This document shows positions 1-6,834 of a stretch of DNA of 8,348 nt, one piece after another. The DNA comes from Candidatus Aminicenantota bacterium (GTDB lineage: Bacteria > Acidobacteriota > Aminicenantia > UBA2199): contig CP070627.1 in NCBI GenBank assembly GCA_020355945.1, forward strand, positions 6,246,912 through 6,255,259. Reading direction: 5' to 3'. The notes beneath the pieces are model-generated. The model worked only from the letters and a program-made list of their open reading frames with translations, was not told where the DNA came from and did no database searches. The stretch's first letter is position 1; every line of letters begins with the position of its first letter. The translations under genes were made by a program, and so were the position numbers.

Positions 1-1
1 C

Positions 2-3000
2 AGCCAGGAAGAAAAATATCTCTGCGCCTATATCGTGCCTACCCTTGAAAAGGCCTTTGGAAATACTCTTTCACAGGAACTAAGGGAATATCTATCCCAG
101 ACACTGCCTGATTATATGATCCCCTCTTATTTTATCCGGATAGAAAAAATTCCCTTGAATCCTAACGGCAAGGTGAATCGTCGAGCATTACCCGTACCGG
201 AAATCGCAGAAGTTGAGAAGGTTTATACCCCGCCCCGGGATGAAACAGAAGATAAACTGGCAGCCATATGGGCAGAGGTATTAGGAACCAGCCGCTCAAC
301 CATCGGTATCGATGATAATTTCTTTCAACGGGGTGGGCATTCTCTAAAAGGAACCGTATTAATATCCAGGATACACAAAGCCTTTAATGTTAAGCTCTCC
401 TTAGGAGACATTTTCAAAGCCCCCACCATAAGGAAAATATCCGGGTATATCAACGAATCCATAGAAGATCAATTCCATTTGATTGAAAAAGCAGAAAAGA
501 AGGAATATTATGTATTATCCTCAGCCCAGAAGCGGTTATATATACTGGATCAAATGGAACCTGACAACACGGTCTACAACATGCCCATGGTCTACCACCT
601 GGAAACAGGGTGTGATATAAAACGATTAGAAGATGCCTTTCGTCAATTGATCCGGAGGCATGAAAGTTTTCGCACCTCTTTTATCACAGTAAATGACGAA
701 CCGGTCCAGAAGATACATGATGAAGTGGAATTTGAAATTGAATATTTTAATTTAGCCACAGAGAACACAGAGAACACAGAGGGGACAAGGGGGCTTGCCC
801 CCTTGTTTAAACCCGAAAAGAATTTCATCCGCCCCTTTGCTTTATCCCGGGCCCCTCTCCTGCGGGCGGGCATCATCAATACAGGAGAAAACAAAACCCT
901 CCTGCTGATAGACATGCATCATACCATCTCCGACGGCATCTCTATCCAGGTATTTCAAAACGAATTGACAGAACTTTACGATTTAAACCCATTACCTCCA
1001 TTAAACATCCAATACAAAGATTATGCCCAATGGCACCACAAAGAAATTCGCAAAGAAAAAATCAAAAACCAAAAGGAATATTGGTTGAAGGAATTTTCAG
1101 GCGAAATTCCTGTGTTGAATTTACCCCTGGATGATGCAAGACCTGCAATACAAAGTTTTGAAGGAGATGCCCTCCTCTTTGAAATCGGCAAAAATGAAGC
1201 AGGAGCCTTAAGAGAACTGGCAAAAGATCAAGGCGCCACACTTTTTATGATTTTAATCGCCCTATTCAATATCCTCTTAAACAAATTGAGCGGCCAGGAA
1301 GATATTGTAATCGGGACACCAGCAGCCGGCCGCCGGCATGCAGACCTGCAAAACACCATCGGTATGTTCGTCAATACACTGGCAATGAGAAATTTCCCTT
1401 CCGGGGCAAAACCCTTTAATCAATTCTTAACCGAAATCAAAACCAAAACTCTGGAAGTCTTTGAAAACCAGGAATACCAGTTCGAGGAATTGGTAGAAAC
1501 CCTGGAAGTGACCAGGGATGCCAGTCGAAATCCCCTCTTTGATGTCATGTTTGCCCTGCAAAACATGGAAAAAACAAAACCCTATCACCGAACCCTCGAA
1601 CTGGAACCCTACAACTATCAAAGCAATATCGCTAAATTTGATATGGTACTGGGTGCACAAGAAACCCCCAAAGGACTGTCTTTCGAACTGGAATACTGCA
1701 GCAAATTGTTTAAAAAGGAAACCGTAAAAAGGTTTATAAAATATTTTGAAAAGATCATATCCTCTGTTATAACGAACCCGCAAGCGAAAATATCAAGTAT
1801 AGAGATACTAACCAATGAAGAAACCAGGGAAATTCTGTATGGTTTCAACAAGAGAGAACCAGTGTATCCCAAAGATAAAACCATCCCCGGGTTATTTTCG
1901 CAGCAGGTGGAACAAATCCCGGATAATATTGCTGTAGTGGGCACCCACGAATTACACGAAAAGGGAACAAGGGGGCTTGCCCCCTTGTATATTACTTACA
2001 AAGAACTAAACCAACAAGCCAATCAACTGGCTTATATGCTGGCAAAAAAAGGCGTCAAACCCGATACCATCGTCGGTATTTTAATGGAGCGGTCTATTGA
2101 GATGATCATAGGGATTATTGCCATATTAAAAGCCGGTGGTGCCTATTTACCCATCAACCCGAAAAACCCGGCAGGAAGAATAAAATACCTGCTGGAAGAC
2201 AGCAATGTCGGAGTTTTGGTGACAACACCAAAACACCAGGTTAAGGTTAAGGGGGGATTTATAGAGATAATAGATATTTCCAACCTGGCATCGTTCTCAA
2301 CCTCAACCTTAACCTCAACCTGCCAGGTGAGTCCTACGAACCTGGCTTACATCATCTACACTTCCGGGTCCACCGGGAACCCCAAAGGCGTTCCCATCAC
2401 CCATTCCAATCTATCTCCCCTGCTCCACTGGGGATACCAACACCTGGGATTAAACAGTCATGACCGTGTGGTTCAAAATCTATCTTATTTCTTTGACTGG
2501 TCCGTGTGGGAAATTTTTATCACCCTCACCTCCGGTGCCGGTTTATTTACCGCCGGAGATGATATGCTGCTTAACCCGGAAATAATGATCCAGTTCACCA
2601 GGAAAAACGGGATTACAGCGCTGCACATCACACCCACCCAGTTTCAAGCATTGATCAATTTCAATGAAAATGAGCCAGGCCAGGATGAAACAGTAAAATT
2701 GGCAACCCTGAAACATTTGTGCATCGGAGCGGAAAAATTAACATATGAATTGGTAAAACGCAGTTTTGCAGTAGTAACGGAAAGGTGCCGCGTATATAAT
2801 ATGTACGGGCCCACCGAAGCCACCATTATCTCTGCCGTATTGGAGATTGACCGCAGTGATTATCACCGCTTTTGTTCACTAACCAGTGTGCCCATCGGCA
2901 TCCCCGCGGGCAATGCCATACTCCTGGTCATGGATAAATATCTAAAATTGTGCCCGGTAAATGTGGTAGGAGAATTGTACATCGGCGGCGACAGCATCTC

Positions 3001-5221
3001 CCAGGGCTATTTTAATAACCCGGAATTAACCGCACAAAAATTCTGCCTCCGGCGGCCAGGGGCGCTTTTTGAAAAAACTGCCCCTGGACCCCGCAAAAAC
3101 TTTTTATTATCCTGGTACCACTCTCACCACTCCACCACTCACCACTCACCACTCACCATCTACCAAACCGGCGACCTGGTCCGCTGGCTGGCAGACGGAA
3201 ATATCGAGTTTCTAGGAAGAGCCGACCAACAGGTCAAAATAAGAGGACTGCGCATCGAATTAGGGGAAATCGAATCCCGATTAAGAAAACATGATGATAT
3301 AAAAGAAGTGGTGGTTACAACAAAGGAAACGGCAAACGGTGAACTGTACCTGTGTGCCTTTTACGTCCCCTGCATTAGAGCAGAATCCGGCGAACCATTG
3401 GAAATACAGGACTTAAGAGATTACCTGTCCGGGCAAATGGCCGACTATATGATCCCCGCTTATTTCATACCCATCCCGCAAATCCCCTTAAACCCCAACG
3501 GCAAAGTGGATTTAAAAGCGCTCCCTACACCGGAAATTACCAGGGATAAAGAGTATATTCCACCCAGGGACACCCTGGAAAAGAAACTGGTAAAAACCTG
3601 GGCTAAAATCCTGGAACGAGAAGAACACCTCATCGGCATCGATGACAATTTTTTCCAGATGGGAGGCCATTCACTAAAAGCCACACAACTGCTGGCAGAA
3701 ATTCACAAAGAATTTAACGCCAAAATATCCCAGGTGCAATTCTTTAATACCCCAAATATCCGCGGATTATCCAAACACCTAAAAGAAGCAATAAAAAACA
3801 AATCCAGGTTTATATCCATAAACCCCGGAGAAAAAAAGGAATACTATCCCCTGTCCCCCGCCCAGAAAAAGTTCTATATTCTAAACCAGTTGGAACCCCA
3901 GGGTACGATTTACCATATGTACGATATATATGTATTGGCAGGCAAGGTGGATAGGGAAAAGATGGAGAATGCCTTCAAGAAGTTGATCCGACGCCATGAC
4001 GCCTTCAGGACTTCTTTTATGGTGGTGAAAGGTGAACCGGTTCAAAAAATCCATGATACAGTGGATTTTAAGATTGAATATTATGATCTGCAGGCGACAG
4101 GTGAAGAAGAAAGGTTACAGGCAATAAAGAACTTCCTCCGCCCCTTTGATCTGGCTCAAGCACCCCTTTTAAGAGTCGGACTCATAAAGCAAGAAGAAGA
4201 AAACCATTTGTTTCTATTCGACATGCACCATATCATATCGGACGCCATCTCCTTTAAAATAACTGTTGATGAGTTTATGAATCTCTTTGCCGGAAAAGAC
4301 AACCAGGTCCCCGGGTTAAAGTACCGGTATAAAGATTACGCGGAATGGCAGGAGAAGTTGGTGCAGTCAGGAGAAATGAAGCGGCAAGAAGAATATTGGA
4401 CCCGGGAATTTCCCGGATCCTTACCGGTACTGGATTTGCCCCTAGATTACCAGAGACCGGCAGTGCAAAGCTTCGAAGGAGACAATATTCATTTTAGCAT
4501 ATCTCCCCAGGAAGCCCTTACCTTAAAAGAATACGCCCGGGAACAAGATGCCACTATGTTTATGGTGGCCCTGGCCGTATTTTATGTATTTCTTGCCAAA
4601 CTCAGCGGCCAGGAAGATATTATTATCGGGACCCCAGTGGCAGGCCGCCGGTATTCGGAACTATATAACATCATCGGTGTATTTATCAACACCCTTGCCC
4701 TACGTAATTATCCCCAGGCAGATAAATCTTTCGAGCAGTTACTGGGAGAAGTAAGAACCAGGACCCTGGAGGCCTTTGAAAACCAGGATTACCAATTTGA
4801 TGACCTGGTGAAAAAAACCCGGGTCCCCCGCGACAGCAGTCGAAATCCTATCTTTAATGTCCTGTATTCCTTTGTATCCCAGGAAGAAACCGAACAACCT
4901 GCACCCCCCGGGGCAAACCCAGCCACCCCCCAGCAAGATGCTTTTCTTAAATTGAAAACATATAAATTCCAGGGCTACCAGGCAATGCTGGACTTGATTT
5001 TGACTGTCATTACCGTCAATCGCACCCGGGAGATTCTCTTTAACTTCGGGTACTGTACAAAACTCTTCAAAAAAGAAACCATCGAAAAATTTATCACCTA
5101 TTTTAAAGAGATCATCGCGGCAGTGGTGAAAGATAAGCACGTCCGGTTAAAAGAAATCAAAATATCCCTGGACCTGGAAGAAGCAAACCTGGAACTCCCC
5201 CAAATTGAATTCGGATTTTAA
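2..5221 (+). CDS. Non-ribosomal peptide synthetase, 3' part (A-C-term, PCP, C, A, PCP, C)
   Basis: Partial at the left edge: the frame is open from base 2, so the GTG at 35 is internal and not a start; 1739 residues are visible (numbered from base 2). Order: end of an A domain with the A10 lysine (NPNGK, Lys57); PCP with GGHSL, phosphopantetheine Ser114; C domain about 169-600 with SSAQKRLYILDQ and the active-site motif HHTISDG (His306-Asp311); complete A domain about 626-1175 with TSGSTG at bases 2360-2377, YGPTEAT, YQTGDLVRW and A10 Lys1168; PCP with GGHSL, Ser1224; final C domain about 1281-1715 with SPAQKKFYILNQ and HHIISDA (Ala1415 where Gly is usual). It ends in a short acidic tail without A, PCP or thioesterase. 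The C domains look LCL-like; no epimerase is seen. It would activate one amino acid, condense it to the upstream chain and pass it on, in the cytoplasm. The pocket residues, by my alignment to GrsA, read D-W-W-H-C-G-M-I-I-K, which I cannot assign to a substrate. Several in-frame repeat insertions are annotated separately. Confidence 0.97.
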   Translation, partial: SQEEKYLCAYIVPTLEKAFGNTLSQELREYLSQTLPDYMIPSYFIRIEKIPLNPNGKVNRRALPVPEIAEVEKVYTPPRDETEDKLAAIWAEVLGTSRSTIGIDDNFFQRGGHSLKGTVLISRIHKAFNVKLSLGDIFKAPTIRKISGYINESIEDQFHLIEKAEKKEYYVLSSAQKRLYILDQMEPDNTVYNMPMVYHLETGCDIKRLEDAFRQLIRRHESFRTSFITVNDEPVQKIHDEVEFEIEYFNLATENTENTEGTRGLAPLFKPEKNFIRPFALSRAPLLRAGIINTGENKTLLLIDMHHTISDGISIQVFQNELTELYDLNPLPPLNIQYKDYAQWHHKEIRKEKIKNQKEYWLKEFSGEIPVLNLPLDDARPAIQSFEGDALLFEIGKNEAGALRELAKDQGATLFMILIALFNILLNKLSGQEDIVIGTPAAGRRHADLQNTIGMFVNTLAMRNFPSGAKPFNQFLTEIKTKTLEVFENQEYQFEELVETLEVTRDASRNPLFDVMFALQNMEKTKPYHRTLELEPYNYQSNIAKFDMVLGAQETPKGLSFELEYCSKLFKKETVKRFIKYFEKIISSVITNPQAKISSIEILTNEETREILYGFNKREPVYPKDKTIPGLFSQQVEQIPDNIAVVGTHELHEKGTRGLAPLYITYKELNQQANQLAYMLAKKGVKPDTIVGILMERSIEMIIGIIAILKAGGAYLPINPKNPAGRIKYLLEDSNVGVLVTTPKHQVKVKGGFIEIIDISNLASFSTSTLTSTCQVSPTNLAYIIYTSGSTGNPKGVPITHSNLSPLLHWGYQHLGLNSHDRVVQNLSYFFDWSVWEIFITLTSGAGLFTAGDDMLLNPEIMIQFTRKNGITALHITPTQFQALINFNENEPGQDETVKLATLKHLCIGAEKLTYELVKRSFAVVTERCRVYNMYGPTEATIISAVLEIDRSDYHRFCSLTSVPIGIPAGNAILLVMDKYLKLCPVNVVGELYIGGDSISQGYFNNPELTAQKFCLRRPGALFEKTAPGPRKNFLLSWYHSHHSTTHHSPLTIYQTGDLVRWLADGNIEFLGRADQQVKIRGLRIELGEIESRLRKHDDIKEVVVTTKETANGELYLCAFYVPCIRAESGEPLEIQDLRDYLSGQMADYMIPAYFIPIPQIPLNPNGKVDLKALPTPEITRDKEYIPPRDTLEKKLVKTWAKILEREEHLIGIDDNFFQMGGHSLKATQLLAEIHKEFNAKISQVQFFNTPNIRGLSKHLKEAIKNKSRFISINPGEKKEYYPLSPAQKKFYILNQLEPQGTIYHMYDIYVLAGKVDREKMENAFKKLIRRHDAFRTSFMVVKGEPVQKIHDTVDFKIEYYDLQATGEEERLQAIKNFLRPFDLAQAPLLRVGLIKQEEENHLFLFDMHHIISDAISFKITVDEFMNLFAGKDNQVPGLKYRYKDYAEWQEKLVQSGEMKRQEEYWTREFPGSLPVLDLPLDYQRPAVQSFEGDNIHFSISPQEALTLKEYAREQDATMFMVALAVFYVFLAKLSGQEDIIIGTPVAGRRYSELYNIIGVFINTLALRNYPQADKSFEQLLGEVRTRTLEAFENQDYQFDDLVKKTRVPRDSSRNPIFNVLYSFVSQEETEQPAPPGANPATPQQDAFLKLKTYKFQGYQAMLDLILTVITVNRTREILFNFGYCTKLFKKETIEKFITYFKEIIAAVVKDKHVRLKEIKISLDLEEANLELPQIEFGF
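757..782 (+). repeat. 9-bp in-frame tandem repeat (ACAGAGAAC type)
   Basis: A CACAGAGAACACAG-type run with a 9-bp period, close to three units. Nine bases are three codons, so it is translated as repeated Glu-Asn-Thr inside the first complete C domain, between core motifs C2 and C3. It directly abuts the 22-bp palindrome at 785. The corresponding part of the last C domain of the same protein is shorter and lacks this sequence, so it looks like an insertion. Confidence 0.8.
785..806 (+). repeat. 22-bp perfect palindrome, copy 1, in frame in C domain
   Basis: The left arm ACAAGGGGGC is followed by TT and then by the exact reverse complement of the arm, giving a 10-bp perfect stem with a 2-nt centre. 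It is translated as TRGLAPL within the C domain, in the region between motifs C2 and C3. An identical copy lies at 1967-1988, in the same orientation and the same reading frame. It is not a terminator: it lies deep inside an open frame and no T tract follows. Confidence 0.88.
1967..1988 (+). repeat. 22-bp perfect palindrome, copy 2, in frame at the C-A junction
   Basis: Identical over all 22 bases to the element at 785-806, again preceded by a G-rich triplet so that both encode GTRGLAPL. It lies near the start of the A domain, between the stretch reading QIPDNIAVV and the ITYKELNQQANQLAY motif. In other A domains these two are usually joined by only a few residues. Here the insertion spans roughly 12 residues (GTHELHEKGTRGLAPL region). 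Confidence 0.88.
2238..2253 (+). repeat. AGGTTA-type short repeat, in frame (A2-A3 loop)
   Basis: AGGTTAAGGTTAAGGG, about two and a half units of a 6-bp motif, is translated as part of QVKVKGG. It is in approximate reverse-complement relation to the CTCAAC/CTTAAC run at 2296-2322 in the same loop of the A domain, between core motifs A2 and A3 and just upstream of the TSGSTG phosphate-binding loop. Confidence 0.6.
2296..2322 (+). repeat. CTCAAC/CTTAAC degenerate 6-bp tandem repeat, in frame
   Basis: Four and a half units of a CTCAAC-like hexamer (one unit is CTTAAC), encoding a Ser/Thr-rich stretch (STSTLTST) immediately before LAYIIYTSGSTG. The period is a multiple of three, so changes in copy number would keep the frame. 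The region is normally a variable loop in A domains. It is inverted relative to the AGGTTA run at 2238-2253. Confidence 0.75.
3056..3087 (+). repeat. 32-bp hairpin element, in frame in A domain
   Basis: The outer arms CCAGGGGC and GCCCCTGG are exact reverse complements. After one G-T pair and one mismatch, an inner TTTTT/AAAAA stem closes on a 2-nt loop. It is translated as part of PGALFEKTAPGP, in the A domain between the ELTAQKF motif and the YQTGDL motif (A7). It is distinct in sequence from the 22-bp palindrome but of the same kind: a short G/C-rich inverted repeat read through in frame. Confidence 0.82.
3118..3157 (+). repeat. ACCACTC 7-bp tandem repeat, in frame
   Basis: Three perfect ACCACTC units plus a partial one at 3134-3157, with degenerate units upstream. 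It encodes a His/Ser/Thr-rich stretch (HSHHSTTHHS) just before YQTGDLVRW. With the hairpin at 3056-3087 it forms an insertion of about 35 residues compared with a usual A domain. A 7-bp period is not a multiple of three, so gain or loss of a single unit would break the NRPS frame. Confidence 0.85.
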
Positions 5222-5270
5222 GCACCTGGCAGTATGAGAAAGAGAATAAAAGAATACGATAAATAAAAAA

Positions 5271-5277
5271 AAGGAGG
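5271..5277 (+). promoter_or_regulatory. Strong Shine-Dalgarno for the FGE-like gene
   Basis: AAGGAGG lies 4 bases before the ATG at 5282 and supports that start. The 60-bp gap after the NRPS stop is A-rich and holds no hairpin, terminator or convincing promoter, so co-transcription with the NRPS is likely. The next gene, at 6835, has no comparable site. Confidence 0.85.
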
Positions 5278-5281
5278 AAAT

Positions 5282-6814
5282 ATGAAAACAAACGTGTTTA
5301 AGGTACTGATGCCGATGCTGTTTTTAATTGTTGGATTTACATTCCCCGATGCTAAAACGCCTCAGAGTCAGGCACCCCAGGGTATGGTCCTGGTTAAGGG
5401 GGGTACTTTCCCCATGGGAAATAATAAAATATTTAATGATGAAGAACCCGTGCACAGTGTAACACTCAATCGTTTCTGTATCGGGAAATTTGAAGTTACC
5501 CAAAAAGAATGGCAAGCAGTCATGGAAAATAATCCCTCTTTATTTAAAAATGAGAATAATCCCGTAGAAAATGTAACCTGGTATGATGCGGTTGAATACT
5601 GTAATAAACGAAGTCAAAAAGAAAATTTAACCCCCTGTTACAAAGGAAGCGGTGATGAAATAACCTGTAATTTCGATGCCAATGGCTATCGGCTGCCCAC
5701 TGAAGCCGAATGGGAATATGCATGCCGGGGTGGGGCCAAATCCCAAAATTATGTCTACAGCGGGAGTAATAACGCCGACGAAGTGGCCTGGTATGAAAAG
5801 AATTCAATGCAGCCCCAACCAGTAGGGCAGAAAAAACCCAATGAAATCGGAATTTACGATATGAGTGGTAATATCTGGGAGTGGTGCTGGGACTGGTATG
5901 ACAAAGATTATTACAAAAACAGTCCCGCAGCCAATCCAAAAGGCCCCGCCGCAGGTAAAAATCGTTCTTATCGCAGTGGTGGTTCCGGCGGTAATATCGA
6001 GTGGCTCAGGTCTACGGGGCGCTACAATCTCCAGGCCTCTTACAAACGATACAATATGGGCTTTCGGGTAGTGAAAACCGTTTCCCACCCGGATCAAGTA
6101 CCACAGGGCATGGTTTTCATTGAAAGCGGTACTTTCCGGATGGGCAGCCATACCGAACGCAGCGGCGAAAAAACAGTGCACCATGTAACTCTAAAGGATT
6201 TTTATATTGGCAAATTTGAAGTCACCCAGCAAGAATGGAAAACAGTAATGGGAAAAAATCCCTCACTGATTATCGGTACCCTCTGCCCTGTTGAAAGTAT
6301 CAGTTGGTATGATGCGATTGAATACTGTAATAAACGAAGTCAAAAAGAAAATTTAACCCCCTGTTACAAAGGAAGCGGTGATGAAATCACCTGTAATTTC
6401 GATGCCAATGGCTATCGGCTGCCCACGGAAGCCGAATGGGAATATGCATGCCGGGGTGGGACCCAATCCCAAAATTATACCTACAGCGGGAGTAATAATC
6501 CCGAAGAAGTCGGGTGGTTTGCAAAAAATACCGATCGAATTCAACCCATTGGCCATAAAAAACCCAATGAACTCGGAATTCATGATATGAGCGGTAATGT
6601 CATGGAGTGGTGCTGGGACTGGTTTGGCTTTGATTATTATAAAAATAGTCCCACAGGAAATCCCCGGGGACCCTCTTCCGGTATTCGCCGTATACTTCGC
6701 GGCGGTTACGCCAGGGGCCCTGAAAGACTTTTATCATCGACCACCCGTACCCCCTACAAACCCAACTACGCCGTCGCTGTTTTTGGCTTACGGGTGGTGA
6801 GAACCGCTAAATAA
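5282..6814 (+). CDS. Secreted protein with two tandem FGE-sulfatase (SUMF1/PvdO-like) domains
   Basis: 510 residues. The N-terminus has Lys2/Lys7, a hydrophobic stretch (VLMPMLFLIVGF) and a possible cleavage site after PDA (about residue 24), so export is likely. Domain 1 (about 32-265) and domain 2 (about 274-507) each carry the SUMF1-family signatures: GTFxMG, KFEVTQxEW, NGYRLPTEAEWEYACRGG (135-151 and 377-393), DMSGNxxEWCWDW (193-205, 435-447) and a final G(F/L)RVV. True FGEs hold a catalytic Cys pair after the RGG motif near the end. Neither domain has Cys there (231-261, 470-503), so sulfatase activation is unlikely. Domain 1 also has RSGG instead of RGG. The fold is shared by PvdO, a periplasmic pyoverdine-maturation enzyme, by EgtB-like proteins and by non-enzymatic relatives. 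Its place between two NRPS genes suggests a role in peptide tailoring or handling outside the cytoplasm (inference). The start is set by the Shine-Dalgarno at 5271. Confidence 0.93.
   Translation: MKTNVFKVLMPMLFLIVGFTFPDAKTPQSQAPQGMVLVKGGTFPMGNNKIFNDEEPVHSVTLNRFCIGKFEVTQKEWQAVMENNPSLFKNENNPVENVTWYDAVEYCNKRSQKENLTPCYKGSGDEITCNFDANGYRLPTEAEWEYACRGGAKSQNYVYSGSNNADEVAWYEKNSMQPQPVGQKKPNEIGIYDMSGNIWEWCWDWYDKDYYKNSPAANPKGPAAGKNRSYRSGGSGGNIEWLRSTGRYNLQASYKRYNMGFRVVKTVSHPDQVPQGMVFIESGTFRMGSHTERSGEKTVHHVTLKDFYIGKFEVTQQEWKTVMGKNPSLIIGTLCPVESISWYDAIEYCNKRSQKENLTPCYKGSGDEITCNFDANGYRLPTEAEWEYACRGGTQSQNYTYSGSNNPEEVGWFAKNTDRIQPIGHKKPNELGIHDMSGNVMEWCWDWFGFDYYKNSPTGNPRGPSSGIRRILRGGYARGPERLLSSTTRTPYKPNYAVAVFGLRVVRTAK
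5579..5784 (+). repeat. Near-identical direct repeat, copy 1 (FGE domain 1 core)
   Basis: Matches 6305-6510 at a constant offset of 726 bp with 10 differences over 206 bases by my count, including perfect runs of 70 (5592-5661), 38 and 33 bases. It encodes the segment from WYDAVEYCNKR through the RLPTEAEWEYACRGG motif. Flanking parts of the two domains are much less alike, so this block was probably homogenised recently. Confidence 0.88.
6305..6510 (+). repeat. Near-identical direct repeat, copy 2 (FGE domain 2 core)
   Basis: Second copy of the block at 5579-5784, 726 bp (242 codons) downstream, encoding WYDAIEYCNKR through the RLPTEAEWEYACRGG motif of domain 2. Most of the differences cluster near the 3' end of the block. 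Confidence 0.88.
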
Positions 6815-6834
6815 GTTTCTCTATACCTGGAATC

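Noticed and set aside
35..37. GTG at 35 as the start of NRPS 1
   Set aside because: The frame is open to base 2 and the residues before it (EEKYLCAYI) match the end of an A domain, as in LYLCAFYV later in the same protein.
785..806. Intrinsic transcription terminator
   Set aside because: Strong G/C stem, but inside a continuous NRPS frame, with a 2-nt loop and no T tract; an identical copy is also intragenic.
3056..3105. Terminator or regulatory hairpin
   Set aside because: The hairpin is followed by a C-rich stretch before the A5/T5 tract and is read through by the A-domain frame.
4739..5140. Antisense open frame of 133 codons
   Set aside because: It lies wholly opposite the terminal C domain, whose motifs are clear; its translation shows no recognisable domain.
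5234..5266. Tiny reading frame (10 codons, MRKRIKEYDK) between NRPS 1 and the FGE-like gene
   Set aside because: Too short to judge, no ribosome binding site, A-rich intergenic DNA likely to give such frames by chance.
5544..6184. Antisense open frames opposite the FGE-like gene
   Set aside because: Overlap each other and the well-supported sense gene; His/Arg-rich low-quality translations typical of shadows.
5282..6814. Genuine sulfatase-activating formylglycine-generating enzyme
   Set aside because: No Cys in the C-terminal catalytic region of either domain, and no sulfatase gene in the window.
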